A DNA stretch of 64,000 nt, taken from contig NZ_RCZC01000002.1 of assembly GCF_006439055.1 (NCBI RefSeq), forward strand, positions 577,350 through 641,349. The letters run 5' to 3'. The notes beneath the pieces were generated by a model. The model made no database searches and was not told where the DNA came from. It was given only the letters and a program-made list of their open reading frames with translations. The translations under genes were made by a program, and so were the position numbers. The DNA comes from Sphingomonas glacialis. Lineage in GTDB: Bacteria; Pseudomonadota; Alphaproteobacteria; Sphingomonadales; Sphingomonadaceae. This document shows positions 17,675 through 29,399 of the stretch, piece by piece. How positions within the stretch are numbered: the first letter of the stretch is position 1; each line of letters begins with the position of its first letter.

Positions 17675-18634
17675 GTGCGGACACGCGTCCTCGGTGCAAT
17701 CGCGGCGGCGATCTTCGCGTCGCTGTTCGTGGTCTTCCTCTACTTTCGCAGCCCCGACACCGATCCGCATGCGATGCGCGCAAAATACGGCGCGGCGCCG
17801 TCGCAGTTCGTCGATCTCGGCGGCGGGCTGACCGTGCATCTGCGCGACACCGGGCCCCGCGGCGCGCCGGTGCTTCTGCTGGTCCACGGCTCGAACGCCT
17901 CGCTGCAGACCTGGGAGCCTTGGGCGCAGCGGCTACAAGCCCGCTATCGCATCATCCGAATGGATCTGCCCGGCCACGGCCTGACCGGAGCCAGCCCCAC
18001 CCAGGACTATCGCCCCACCGCTTATGCCGATGTGGTCGAGCGGATCCGTGCGCGGCTGGCGGTCGATCGGATGGTCGTCGTCGGCAATTCGATGGGCGGC
18101 GGGGTCGCGTGGCATTATGCGCTGGCGCATCCCGAGCATGTCCACGCGCTCGTCCTGATCGATTCGGTCGGCCAACCCGAACCGGGCGGATCGAACGATG
18201 CACCGCTCGCCTTCCGCATCGCGCGCACCCCGATCCTGCGCAACATCGCCGCGATGATCACGCCGCGCAGCCTGATCGCCGACAGCCTGCCGCAGGTGTT
18301 CGGGGATCCGCGCCGCGTCGATGCGGCGATGATCGATCGCTATTGGGAGTTGCTGCGCTATCCCGGCAATCGCGTCGCGACGCTCGACCGCTTCGCGCTC
18401 CCGCCCGACGTTGCGACCCCGGCGCAGCTCGCCGCGCTGAAGATGCCGGTGCTGATCCTGTGGGGCGCGGCCGATCACCTGATCCCGCTATCCTCGGGCG
18501 AATGGCTGCAGCGGCACATCCCGACGAGCAGGCTGATCGTCTATCCCGGGATCGGCCACGTGCCGATGGAGGAACACCCCGACCAAAGCGCCGCCGACCT
18601 CGACCGCTTCGTCGCGGGGCTGCGGGAAAAATAG
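17675..18634 (+). CDS. Alpha/beta hydrolase with N-terminal membrane anchor
   Basis: A 319-residue alpha/beta-fold hydrolase from GTG 17675 with AAGGGGA upstream. A signal-anchor helix (VLGAIAAAIFASLFVVFLYF) precedes the catalytic domain. Visible motifs are LLVHGSNASLQTW (oxyanion region), the nucleophile elbow GNSMGGG, an acid in LWGAADHLIPL, and the catalytic histidine in YPGIGHVPMEEHP. It belongs to the large MhpC/haloalkane-dehalogenase-like group. Substrate unknown. A GTCACCCCGG-type repeat follows the stop. Confidence 0.85.
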   Translation: MRTRVLGAIAAAIFASLFVVFLYFRSPDTDPHAMRAKYGAAPSQFVDLGGGLTVHLRDTGPRGAPVLLLVHGSNASLQTWEPWAQRLQARYRIIRMDLPGHGLTGASPTQDYRPTAYADVVERIRARLAVDRMVVVGNSMGGGVAWHYALAHPEHVHALVLIDSVGQPEPGGSNDAPLAFRIARTPILRNIAAMITPRSLIADSLPQVFGDPRRVDAAMIDRYWELLRYPGNRVATLDRFALPPDVATPAQLAALKMPVLILWGAADHLIPLSSGEWLQRHIPTSRLIVYPGIGHVPMEEHPDQSAADLDRFVAGLREK

Positions 18635-18655
18635 AGATCGATTGATGTGCCCCAC

Positions 18656-18755
18656 GCCGTCACCCCGGCCCTGTCCCGGGGTCCACCGCGACGCGCGTTC
18701 TGCTGCTTCCGCACAAGCGGCACGGTGGGCCCCGGACAATGCCCGGGGTGACGAA
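18656..18755. repeat. GTCACCCCGG-type inverted repeat, second copy
   Basis: Arms CGTCACCCCGGCC (18658) and GGGCCCCGGACAATGCCCGGGGTGACG (to 18753) around a variable centre. It is the same family as 8876-8978, sharing GTCCACCG/CGGTGG and GGGGTGAC blocks. It lies 22 bases after a hydrolase stop. Confidence 0.8.
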
Positions 18756-18785
18756 AAAAGATTGATCCTCCCGAACAGCGGATCA

Positions 18786-18890
18786 CGCCCTGCCTAACCG
18801 ATTCGGCTTTCGCCCCTAACGCCCTAAACTCGCCCCGATCGCTCCGGAGCCGCCATGACCATGCTCAAAGACCTGCGCCCTGCCCTCTCC
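18786..18890 (+). pseudogene. Diverged duplicate of the MFS gene leader and first codons
   Basis: Bases 18824-18860 match 19289-19325, the leader and start of the MFS gene, at 33 of 37 positions, ending in CCGGAGCCGCCATGACC in both. Similarity extends weakly upstream (CTAACCG) and into the first codons (MTMLKDLRP against MTLIENLRT). The frame here runs into unrelated lower-GC sequence. I read it as the remnant 5-prime end of a duplicated or interrupted transporter gene. Confidence 0.55.
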
Positions 18891-18894
18891 GCGC

Positions 18895-19218
18895 TTATCG
18901 TCGGCCGACGGCAGATGAGAGAGTGGCAAGTAAAGCCCCAAACACGGTTCCTAGAAAGGAAAACGCGAACCAAACCGCCAACATCACGACGAGAAATCCG
19001 ACGTTCATTCGATGATGCGCGGCCAAATCCGCACTTTTGACGCAATAGAAAGCGTAGATGGCCGCGCTGCTCGCGAAAGCCCAACTTACCGCTCCAACCG
19101 TCGCGCACCACTCGCGAGAGCGCTTGAAAACACGGTTGAGGCCAAAGGCGGTCAACCAGCAGCCGACCGACCCGATCACCGTCCAGCCCAGGAAATAGAG
19201 TGTCATCGTGTCCGGCAT
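18895..19218 (-). CDS. Hypothetical three-helix membrane protein
   Basis: A 107-residue reverse-strand protein from ATG 19218 (a further in-frame ATG is at 19206). Hydrophobic stretches LYFLGWTVIGSVGCWLTAFG, ATVGAVSWAFASSAAIYAFY and VGFLVVMLAVWFAFSFLG suggest three membrane helices. I do not recognise a family. Base composition is visibly less GC-rich than the neighbours, and the gene lies between two copies of the MFS leader. Both points hint that it was inserted or acquired. A ribosome site is not obvious. Confidence 0.55.
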   Translation of the reverse strand: MPDTMTLYFLGWTVIGSVGCWLTAFGLNRVFKRSREWCATVGAVSWAFASSAAIYAFYCVKSADLAAHHRMNVGFLVVMLAVWFAFSFLGTVFGALLATLSSAVGRR

Positions 19219-19318
19219 GACCTGCAAGCTACATCTGTTGCAACCATTGCTCGACCCCTAACCGCTTGGCCTCCCCCGCCCCGCCCCCTAAGCTCCCCCC
19301 GACCGCCCCGGAGCCGCC

Positions 19319-20545
19319 ATGACCCTCATCGAAAACCTCCGCACCCTCACCCCCTCGCAACGCAATTCGATCTGGGCGAGCTATCTCGGCTGGACGCTCG
19401 ACGCGTTCGATTTCTTCCTGCTCGTCTTCATGCTCTCGGCGATCGCCACCGAGTTCGGCACCGACGTCAAACACGTCGCCGAGGCGACCTTCCTCACGCT
19501 CGCCGCACGGCCGTTCGGCGCGTTCTTCTTCGGCTGGCTCGCCGACCGGGTCGGGCGGCGGCCGATCATGATGATCGTCATCCTGCTCTTCTCGCTCTTC
19601 TCGCTCGCCTCGGCCTTCGCCACCTCGTTGACGATGCTGCTGATCATCCGCGCGGCGTTCGGCTTCGCGATGGGCGGCGAGTGGGGGATCGGCGCGAGCC
19701 TCGTCATGGAATCGATCCCGGCCAAGCTGCGCGGCCCCGTATCGGGGCTGCTCCAGTCGGGCTATCCCTCGGGCTATTTCCTCGCCAGCCTCGTCTATTT
19801 CCTGCTGTTCGACCAGATCGGCTGGCGCGGCATGTTCGTCGTCGGGATCGCGCCGGCGATCCTCGTCTTCATCATCCGCTCGCACGTCGATGAAAGCCCC
19901 GCGTTCGAAGCGCGCAAGGACGAGGCCAAGCCCAATCCGTTCGTCGAGCTCGCACGCCATTGGAAGATCGCGCTGTATCTCGTTGTATTAATGACCGCGT
20001 TCAACTTCTTCAGCCACGGCACGCAGGATCTCTACCCGACCTTCCTGCGCGAACAGCACAAGTTCGACACGCGCACGATCGGCACGCTCACCGCGATCAT
20101 GAACGTCGGCGCGATCGTCGGCGGGCTCGGCTTCGGCATCTGGTCCGAGACGATCGGCCGCAAGCGCGCGATCATCATCGCCAGCCTGCTCATCCTGCCG
20201 GTAATCCCGCTCTGGGCGTTCGCGCAGACGCCGCTGCTGCTCGGACTCGGCGCGTTCCTCGTCCAGGTCGCGGTGCAGGGCGCATGGGGGATCGTGCCGG
20301 TGCATCTGAACGAGCTGTCGCCGGCGCTGGTGCGCGGGATGTTCCCGGGGTTCGCCTATCAGCTTGGCAATCTCATCGCCTCGCGTAACGGGCCATTCCA
20401 GGCGGGAATCGCCGAGGCACATGGCGGCAATTACGGGTACGCGATGGCGCTCGTCGCCGGGGTCACCGCGCTCGTGCTGGTCGTGTGGACCTGGCTAGGC
20501 CCCGAACGCCGCGACGTGGATTTCGTGGCGGAGGCGAAGGCGTAA
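19319..20545 (+). CDS. MFS transporter, SHS/lactate-permease-like
   Basis: A 408-residue twelve-helix carrier. It begins with YLGWTLDAFDFFLLVFMLS and has the MFS motif GWLADRVGRRP between helices 2 and 3, then GFAMGGEWGIGASLVMESIP and LLQSGYPSGYFLAS. These segments are typical of the sialate:H+ symporter (SHS)/Jen1 lactate group, so a small carboxylate is a likely substrate, but this is inference. GGAG 5 bases upstream of the ATG is the ribosome site. A long palindromic repeat follows. Confidence 0.88.
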   Translation: MTLIENLRTLTPSQRNSIWASYLGWTLDAFDFFLLVFMLSAIATEFGTDVKHVAEATFLTLAARPFGAFFFGWLADRVGRRPIMMIVILLFSLFSLASAFATSLTMLLIIRAAFGFAMGGEWGIGASLVMESIPAKLRGPVSGLLQSGYPSGYFLASLVYFLLFDQIGWRGMFVVGIAPAILVFIIRSHVDESPAFEARKDEAKPNPFVELARHWKIALYLVVLMTAFNFFSHGTQDLYPTFLREQHKFDTRTIGTLTAIMNVGAIVGGLGFGIWSETIGRKRAIIIASLLILPVIPLWAFAQTPLLLGLGAFLVQVAVQGAWGIVPVHLNELSPALVRGMFPGFAYQLGNLIASRNGPFQAGIAEAHGGNYGYAMALVAGVTALVLVVWTWLGPERRDVDFVAEAKA

Positions 20546-20554
20546 TCCTAAATC

Positions 20555-20705
20555 CTCCCTCGCGCAGCGGGGGGGGAGGGGGACCCTGAGCATTCAGCGA
20601 AGGGTGGAGGGGGCCGCGCCGCAAGCGGAGCGCCCGCGGCTCCCCCCTCCACCACCAGCCTGAAGAAGGCTGGCGGTCCCCCTCCCCCGGTTCCCGGGGG
20701 AGGAT
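20555..20705. repeat. Long nested GC-rich inverted repeat
   Basis: This occupies much of the 359-base gap between the MFS gene and purL. Outer arms CCTCCCTCGCGCAG... and ...CCCGGGGGAGG, and inner arms GGTGGAGGGGGCCGCG and CGCGGCTCCCCCCTCCACC, nest around a centre near 20630. It belongs to the same class as 51612-51736. The remaining 200 bases up to purL hold no gene I can support. Confidence 0.7.
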
Positions 20706-20904
20706 TTAAAAGTGCTGTCCTACACGCCGCTGCTCTTTCATCTTCCAGACGGTTGCTGTTCAACGTCGCCGCAGGCCGAAGCGCAGGCCATTCCCGCCAC
20801 GATGGTGCGACTTTCGCGTGACTTTCCGGCAAACCGCCGCGCCACGCGCAAAGATGACGCGACAAGGGTGACGGACGCGCAACCGCCCGCTAAAGGCACA
20901 CACC

Positions 20905-23145
<2,241 letters not shown>

Positions 23146-23148
23146 TCG

Positions 23149-23171
23149 GGGGCGGCCGCTGCGGCCGCCCC
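23149..23171. terminator. Hairpin between convergent purL and histidine kinase genes
   Basis: GGGGCGGCC-GCTGC-GGCCGCCCC, a perfect 9-bp stem exactly filling the gap between the two stop codons. It can serve both convergent genes. Confidence 0.7.
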
Positions 23172-24194
23172 TCACCCGGCGTGGATGATCGAGACGATGG
23201 TCCCCGGGCCGGCGTCGGCGGTCGCGACCTTGGCCCCGAGCTTTTTCGCGAGCGCGTCGACGATCGTCGTGCCGAGCCCGCTGCTCGTCGGGTCGGTGAC
23301 GCCCGGCATGCCGATGCCGTCGTCGCGCACCGACAATGTCCAGTCAGCGCCGTCTGCAACATACGCCACCGTGATCGTCCCGCCGCGTGGCTCGGGAAAG
23401 GCGTGCTTCAGCGCGTTGATCACGAGTTCGGTGACGATCAGCCCGAGACTGACCGAGACCTCGGCCGCGGTCTTGCTGTCGTCGACCTCGACCGAGATCG
23501 CGATATGCGCGTGATCGCGGATCATTGAAGCGCCGATGCTGCGGCACAGATCGCCGAGATAGCCACGCAACCCGACCTCCTCGTCGCCCGCGACGGCCAG
23601 CTGGCGTTGCAGCGCGGCGATCGACATCACCCGGCTATGCGCATCACGGAGGTGCGTGCGGCTTTCGTCCGAACCGACCCGCTTGGCGCTTTGCAGCAGG
23701 ACGCTGGCGATGATCTGCAGGCTGTTGGCGATGCGGTGCTGCAGCTCCTTGAGCAGCACCGCCTTGTCGCGCACCAGATCATCTTTGACCTGTTCGGCGA
23801 TCCGCGCGTCGGTGACGTCGGCGATCGCAAGCAGGACGCGGACATTCGCCGGATCGGCATAATCGAGCTTGCGCGCCTTGAGCACAAGATCGCGCCGCGC
23901 GACCCCGACGCGAACGAGCGCCATCTCATAGGCATCGACCTGTGCCGTCCCGTCCGCGGTGGCGGCAAGCAACGCGGCCAGCTGCGGCACGTCCCATTCC
24001 CCGTCGCCAACGTCCTTGAGCGCATGCTGCGCGGCCGCCGCGGGATCGATCGCGAACGCCGCGCAGAACGAATCGCTCGCCACCAGGATCGTCGCATGCG
24101 CGTCGAGCAGCAGCAGCGGGGTGTCGGACGAAGCGATGACCGCACGCATCAGGCTGTCGGCCGCAGCCGTGTCGATGGAAGCTGCGGTGGGCAT
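23172..24194 (-). CDS. HisKA_2-family sensor histidine kinase
   Basis: A 340-residue kinase from ATG 24194, preceded by AAAGGGGA. Residues 15-140 look like a PAS domain. The dimerisation/phosphoacceptor region LLKELQHRIANSLQIIASVL is the HisKA_2 motif with H in QHR. The ATPase domain has LGLIVTELVINALKHAFP (N box) and DDGIGMP, GLGTTIVDALAKKL (G boxes). No membrane helix is present, so it is cytoplasmic. In sphingomonads, kinases of this family feed the PhyR-NepR-EcfG stress cascade, so a role there is plausible but unproven. No partner regulator is adjacent. Confidence 0.87.
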   Translation of the reverse strand: MPTAASIDTAAADSLMRAVIASSDTPLLLLDAHATILVASDSFCAAFAIDPAAAAQHALKDVGDGEWDVPQLAALLAATADGTAQVDAYEMALVRVGVARRDLVLKARKLDYADPANVRVLLAIADVTDARIAEQVKDDLVRDKAVLLKELQHRIANSLQIIASVLLQSAKRVGSDESRTHLRDAHSRVMSIAALQRQLAVAGDEEVGLRGYLGDLCRSIGASMIRDHAHIAISVEVDDSKTAAEVSVSLGLIVTELVINALKHAFPEPRGGTITVAYVADGADWTLSVRDDGIGMPGVTDPTSSGLGTTIVDALAKKLGAKVATADAGPGTIVSIIHAG

Positions 24195-24388
24195 CAGGAT
24201 CCCCTTTCTGGGGACCGGAGACTCGCGAAGCGAAAGCCATACCCGGACGGGGACGCGCCGGCAGCGCCGGAACGTCCACCCCATGCGGCGTAGCATGGAC
24301 GCTCCGGCTTGCCTAACCGCCGGTCGCTGCGGGAACTACGCCATTGCGCCTTCGGGCAACGACTGCCCGTCCCGCATTTCGCTACGGC

Positions 24389-25246
24389 TCAGGCGGGTTT
24401 CGCCTCGCCCAGATGGTGCCACGCGACGACGGTCTGCCGCTGCGTTCCGAGCCCGGTGATGCCCAGCTCCATCACATCGCCGGCCTTCAGATAGATCGCC
24501 TCGGGCTTCTTGCCCTCGCCCACGCCCGGCGGGGTCCCGGTGATCAGCAGGTCGCCCGGGTAGAGCGTCACATATTCGCTGACATAGGAAATCAGCTGCT
24601 TGAGCGTGAAGATCATCGTCTTGGTGTTGCCGGTCTGCATCCGCGTTCCGTTGACGTCGAGCTGCATGTCAAGCGCCTGCGGATCGCCGACCTCGTCGGG
24701 AGTGACGAGCCATGGGCCGACCGGGCAGAAGGTGTCGTGCCCCTTCCCCTTCGACCATTGGCTGCCGCGCTGCTTCTGATTGAAGCGTTCGGACACGTCG
24801 TTGACGAGGACATAGCCGGCGATCGTGTCGAGCGCTTCATCCTCGGAGACGTAGCGGCACGTCTTGCCGATGATCACGCCGAGCTCGACCTCCCAGTCGC
24901 TATGCGTCGACCCTTGCGGCAGGACGACATCGTCGTTGGGCGCGTTGAGGCTCGACAGCGCCTTCATGAACATCACCGGCTCGGTCGGGATCGGCAGGTT
25001 CGATTCGATCGCATGGTCGCGATAGTTCAGCCCGACCGCGACGATCTTGCCGACGCCCGCGATCGGCACGCCGTAGCGCGGCGTCCCCTCCACCACCGGC
25101 AGCGCGGCGGGGTCGGCGGCGAGCGCCTGCGGCAGCGTCGCGACCGTCAGTTCGGCGATGACGCCCGACAGATCGCGGATCGCGCCGTCGGTGTCGACGA
25201 TGCCGGGCTTTTCCTCGCCGGGCTGGCCATAGCGGCAGAACTTCAT
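24389..25246 (-). CDS. Fumarylacetoacetate hydrolase family protein
   Basis: A 285-residue FAH-superfamily enzyme from ATG 25246 ([18 protein letters not shown]). The metal-binding acids lie in [14 protein letters not shown] (E-x-E) and [22 protein letters not shown] and [12 protein letters not shown] are family hallmarks. Such enzymes hydrolyse or hydrate 2-keto-4-enoate-type compounds, or act as ureidoglycolate lyase or acylpyruvase. The exact substrate is not deducible. It is divergent from the aldo/keto reductase gene across a 223-base gap. The upstream in-frame extension to 25414 lacks conserved features and was not used. Confidence 0.9.
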   Translation of the reverse strand: MKFCRYGQPGEEKPGIVDTDGAIRDLSGVIAELTVATLPQALAADPAALPVVEGTPRYGVPIAGVGKIVAVGLNYRDHAIESNLPIPTEPVMFMKALSSLNAPNDDVVLPQGSTHSDWEVELGVIIGKTCRYVSEDEALDTIAGYVLVNDVSERFNQKQRGSQWSKGKGHDTFCPVGPWLVTPDEVGDPQALDMQLDVNGTRMQTGNTKTMIFTLKQLISYVSEYVTLYPGDLLITGTPPGVGEGKKPEAIYLKAGDVMELGITGLGTQRQTVVAWHHLGEAKPA

Positions 25247-25469
25247 GAGCGGGCCTTTCGAACGGAATAGAAGAGGGCAACGTCGCGCCTGCACTTCCCT
25301 GGGGAAAGGCGCTGCGTTCGAATTATCGGATAAATCCGTACGGGCCGAGACCCGCCTCGTCAAACGCCAGCATCTGATCTGGTCGAAGGCTGCGTCAGGC
25401 CGTACCGGAAACAAGCGCGAGTGGTTTCGTTATGCGCCCGTCTTCCCACCGCTCGACAGGACATACGCA

Positions 25470-26452
<983 letters not shown>

Positions 26453-26456
<4 letters not shown>

Positions 26457-27508
26457 GCGACGCTCGCCCACCGCTGTGCGTCGCGATCGGCACCTATCGC
26501 GGCGGCGGCGGCGCTGGGGTCGCGGCGCTGTGCCGACGCGAAGATGGAAGCTGGCAGCTCGGCGAATCCTATGCCGATGCGCCCAACGCCTCGTTCAGCG
26601 TCTATGGGACGCGCCACGGGCTGCATTACATCGTCGATGAGGCGGAAGCGGGGCGCGTCGGCGTCCATCGCCATGCCGACCAGCGCTGGTCGAAGCTCGC
26701 GTCGGTCGAAGTCGAGGGTGCCGCGCCATGCCACATCGCGCTCGATCCGACCGAGACGCTGCTGGCGGTGGCCAACTATGCCAGCGGCAGCGTCTCGCTG
26801 CTACGGCTCGACCCCGATACCGGCCTGCCCGCGGGCGCCGTTCAGGTCAGCGCCAATCACGGTTCGGGGCCCAACCCGGCGCGGCAGGAAGCGCCGCACG
26901 CGCATTGGGTCGGGTTCAGCCAAGACGGTCGCTGGCTCTACCAGACCGATCTCGGCACCGACGAGATCCTCGCCTTCGCGATCGATCCGGCGGGCACGCT
27001 GCAACCGCCGCAGCGCGCCTACCGCGCCGCACCCGGCTCGGGGCCGCGCCATCTGCTGCTCCACCCAAGGCTCGCGCACTGCGCCTATCTCATCGGCGAG
27101 CTCGACAATCGGCTGAGCGTGCTCGATCGCAACGACGCCAGCTTCACGCTGCGCGACAGCATCTCGACGCTCCCCGAAGGCTGGCACGGCGAGTCGATCC
27201 TCGCGCACGTCGCGATCAACCAAGCGTGCGACCGGCTCTACGTCTCCAATCGCGGGCATGACAGTATCGCCGTGTTCTCGCTCGACGATCGCGGTCTCCC
27301 GACATTGCTCGGCCACACCGCGACCGGCGGCGCCTCGCCGCGCCACTTCCTGCTGCTCGAGGCGGCACGCTGCGGGATCGTCGCGCATGAGAAAGCGCAG
27401 ACCGTGACGACGCTCGCGATCGAGCCGGACGGGCGTCTTAAGCCGACCGGCGTGTCGATCGCGGTTCCGGGCGCGGCTTACGCCTTCTGCCCAGACCCGG
27501 CCGGCTAG
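26453..27508 (+). CDS. Lactonase family protein (7-bladed propeller, PgL type)
   Basis: A 351-residue protein of the 6-phosphogluconolactonase-like beta-propeller family (Pfam Lactonase, PF10282). Repeated blades are visible: [49 protein letters not shown], and [20 protein letters not shown]. Family members open sugar lactones such as 6-phosphogluconolactone, or cleave muconolactone-like compounds. It overlaps the aldo/keto reductase by 4 bases. No signal peptide is visible, so it is probably cytoplasmic. Confidence 0.9.
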
Positions 27509-27569
27509 CCGACGCGCCCGCGTCTCAGCGGTTGCGCCCGACGCCGAAGCTTTGAATAAGCGCGCCACG

Positions 27570-28304
27570 ATGGCGCGCCGACCGACCCCCTCCCCCCGGC
27601 GTGCCGGTGCGCGCAGCGCGGCGCGCGATGCTGCCGCGGAAACGTGGCTGCTGCTGCTCGGCTGCGTCGCCGCGGTTCTCCTCGTCGCGACCTTCCTCTA
27701 TCCCACGCCCCCGGCCGAACGCGACACCGGGCGCGCCAAGCGGCTGACCATGGCGCAGGCCCGCGCGTCCAACCGCGCTGTCCCGATAGAGGCGCGCCTG
27801 CGCGTGCCCGCCCCGCGCTACCGCTTCGCCGGCGGACCAGCCGAACGCGAGCAGGCGACCGAATGCCTGGCCACCGCTGCGCTCTACGAAGCGGGCGACG
27901 ATCGCGAGGGGCAAAAGGCGGTGATTCAGGTCATCCTCAACCGCGTCCGCGCGCCGGGCTTTCCGCGGACGATCTGCGGCGTGGTCTATCAGGGCTATAG
28001 CCGCGCGATCGGCTGCCAATTCTCGTTCACCTGCGACGGATCGTTCGACCGGCGCCCGGTGCATACGGGATGGTCGGCAGCGCGCCGCGCCGCCCGGCGT
28101 GCACTGGCGGGCCGCGTCTTCGCCGATGTCGGCGGCGCGACGCATTATCATGCCGACTGGATGGTGCCCTATTGGCGCGATTCGCTCGTCAAGATCGCGC
28201 AGGTAGGCTCGCACATATTCTATCGGCGCCAGACCGGGCATGACGGGTTCCGCCGCGCCAGCTATGACGCCCGTCGCAATATCCGGACGCCGGTGGATAG
28301 CTGA
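27570..28304 (+). CDS. SleB-family cell wall hydrolase with membrane anchor
   Basis: A 244-residue protein (ATG 27570; a TTG at 27552 is an alternative start). An arginine-rich N terminus leads into one membrane helix, TWLLLLGCVAAVLLVATFLY. The C-terminal hydrolase domain has the SleB core ECLATAALYEAGDDREGQKA, with the likely catalytic glutamate in the YEAG motif, and QFSFTCDG. SleB/CwlJ enzymes are lytic transglycosylase-like muramidases. In non-spore-forming alphaproteobacteria they probably remodel peptidoglycan. The active domain would face the periplasm. Confidence 0.9.
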   Translation: MARRPTPSPRRAGARSAARDAAAETWLLLLGCVAAVLLVATFLYPTPPAERDTGRAKRLTMAQARASNRAVPIEARLRVPAPRYRFAGGPAEREQATECLATAALYEAGDDREGQKAVIQVILNRVRAPGFPRTICGVVYQGYSRAIGCQFSFTCDGSFDRRPVHTGWSAARRAARRALAGRVFADVGGATHYHADWMVPYWRDSLVKIAQVGSHIFYRRQTGHDGFRRASYDARRNIRTPVDS

Positions 28305-28347
28305 CGCGCCCCGAACGTTGCGCCCGCTCACAGCAAGGATATCCGGC

Positions 28348-29355
28348 ATGAAGGCGATGGTTCTCAAGGCCCCGATCGGGCTCGATCGCATGACGTTCGA
28401 AGACCGCCCCGATCCCGGCGCGCCCGGCGCGGGCGAGATCCGCGTGGCGGTGCATGGCAGCTCGCTCAATTTCCACGATCTCGGGGTCGCGACGGGCCGG
28501 ATGCCGACCGCCGACGGCCGCATCCCGCTCGCCGATGGCGCGGGGACCGTCGAGGCGGTCGGCGACGGCGTCACCGAGTTCGCGGCCGGCGACAGCGTCG
28601 TCTCGTGCTTCTTCCCCGATTGGCAGGACGGCACCGCGACGATCGGCGATTTCAGCCGCACCCCGGGCGACGGCATCGACGGCTTCGCCCGCGACTATGT
28701 GGTGTTGCCCGCCACCGCCTTCACCCACGCGCCCAAGGGCTATGACGCGGTCGAGGCCGCGACGATCACCACCGCTGGCCTCACCGCCTGGCGCGCGCTC
28801 GTCGTCGATGGCAAGCTAAAGGCAGGGGACACCGTTTTGCTGCTCGGCACCGGCGGCGTCTCGATCTGGGCGCTGCAGATCGCCAAGGCGATGGGTGCGA
28901 CCGTCGCCATAACCTCGTCATCGGACGAGAAGCTCGAGCGGGCGAAGCGCCTGGGGGCGGATTTCACGATCAATTACCGCGAACAGCAGGCTTGGGGCCG
29001 CGCCGTCGTCGACTGGACGCAGGGCCGCGGCGTCGATCATGTCGTCGAGGTCGGCGGCCCGGGCACGCTCGCGCAGTCGATCGAGGCGGTGCAGGTCGGC
29101 GGGCATATCTCGCTGATCGGCGTGCTGACCGGCGCGTCGGGCGAGGTGCCGACCGCAGCGCTGATGGCCAAGCAGGCACGCCTGCAGGGCCTGATCGTCG
29201 GCAGCCGACGCGAACAGCAGGAGTTCGTGCGCGCGCTCGATGCCACCGGGATCCGCCCGGTGGTCGACCGCCGCTTCCCGCTCGAGGCACTGGCCGATGC
29301 CTTCCGCTACGAGATGGGCGCTGGCCATTTCGGCAAGATCGGGATCGAATGGTAG
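28348..29355 (+). CDS. Zinc-less NAD(P)-dependent alcohol dehydrogenase/quinone reductase
   Basis: A 335-residue MDR protein. The GroES-like half includes GSSLNFHDLGVATG and PLADGAGTVEAVGDGV. The Rossmann half has LLLGTGGVSIWALQIAKAMG and later HVVEVGGPGTLAQSI. The usual catalytic-zinc cysteine is replaced (NFHD) and no structural zinc cluster is seen. AAGGAT sits 7 bases before the ATG at 28348. The substrate is unknown. It converges on the PepSY gene, separated by a perfect 17-bp terminator hairpin. Confidence 0.87.
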   Translation: MKAMVLKAPIGLDRMTFEDRPDPGAPGAGEIRVAVHGSSLNFHDLGVATGRMPTADGRIPLADGAGTVEAVGDGVTEFAAGDSVVSCFFPDWQDGTATIGDFSRTPGDGIDGFARDYVVLPATAFTHAPKGYDAVEAATITTAGLTAWRALVVDGKLKAGDTVLLLGTGGVSIWALQIAKAMGATVAITSSSDEKLERAKRLGADFTINYREQQAWGRAVVDWTQGRGVDHVVEVGGPGTLAQSIEAVQVGGHISLIGVLTGASGEVPTAALMAKQARLQGLIVGSRREQQEFVRALDATGIRPVVDRRFPLEALADAFRYEMGAGHFGKIGIEW

Positions 29356-29361
29356 CCTGGG

Positions 29362-29399
29362 ATCCGATCGCGGCGGTCCTATGACCGCCGCGATCGGAT
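29362..29399. terminator. Perfect 17-bp bidirectional terminator hairpin
   Basis: ATCCGATCGCGGCGGTC-CTAT-GACCGCCGCGATCGGAT, arms 29362-29378 and 29383-29399, without a mismatch. It lies after the dehydrogenase stop, and its right arm encodes the last codons of the convergent PepSY gene. No U-tract is present. Confidence 0.65.
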
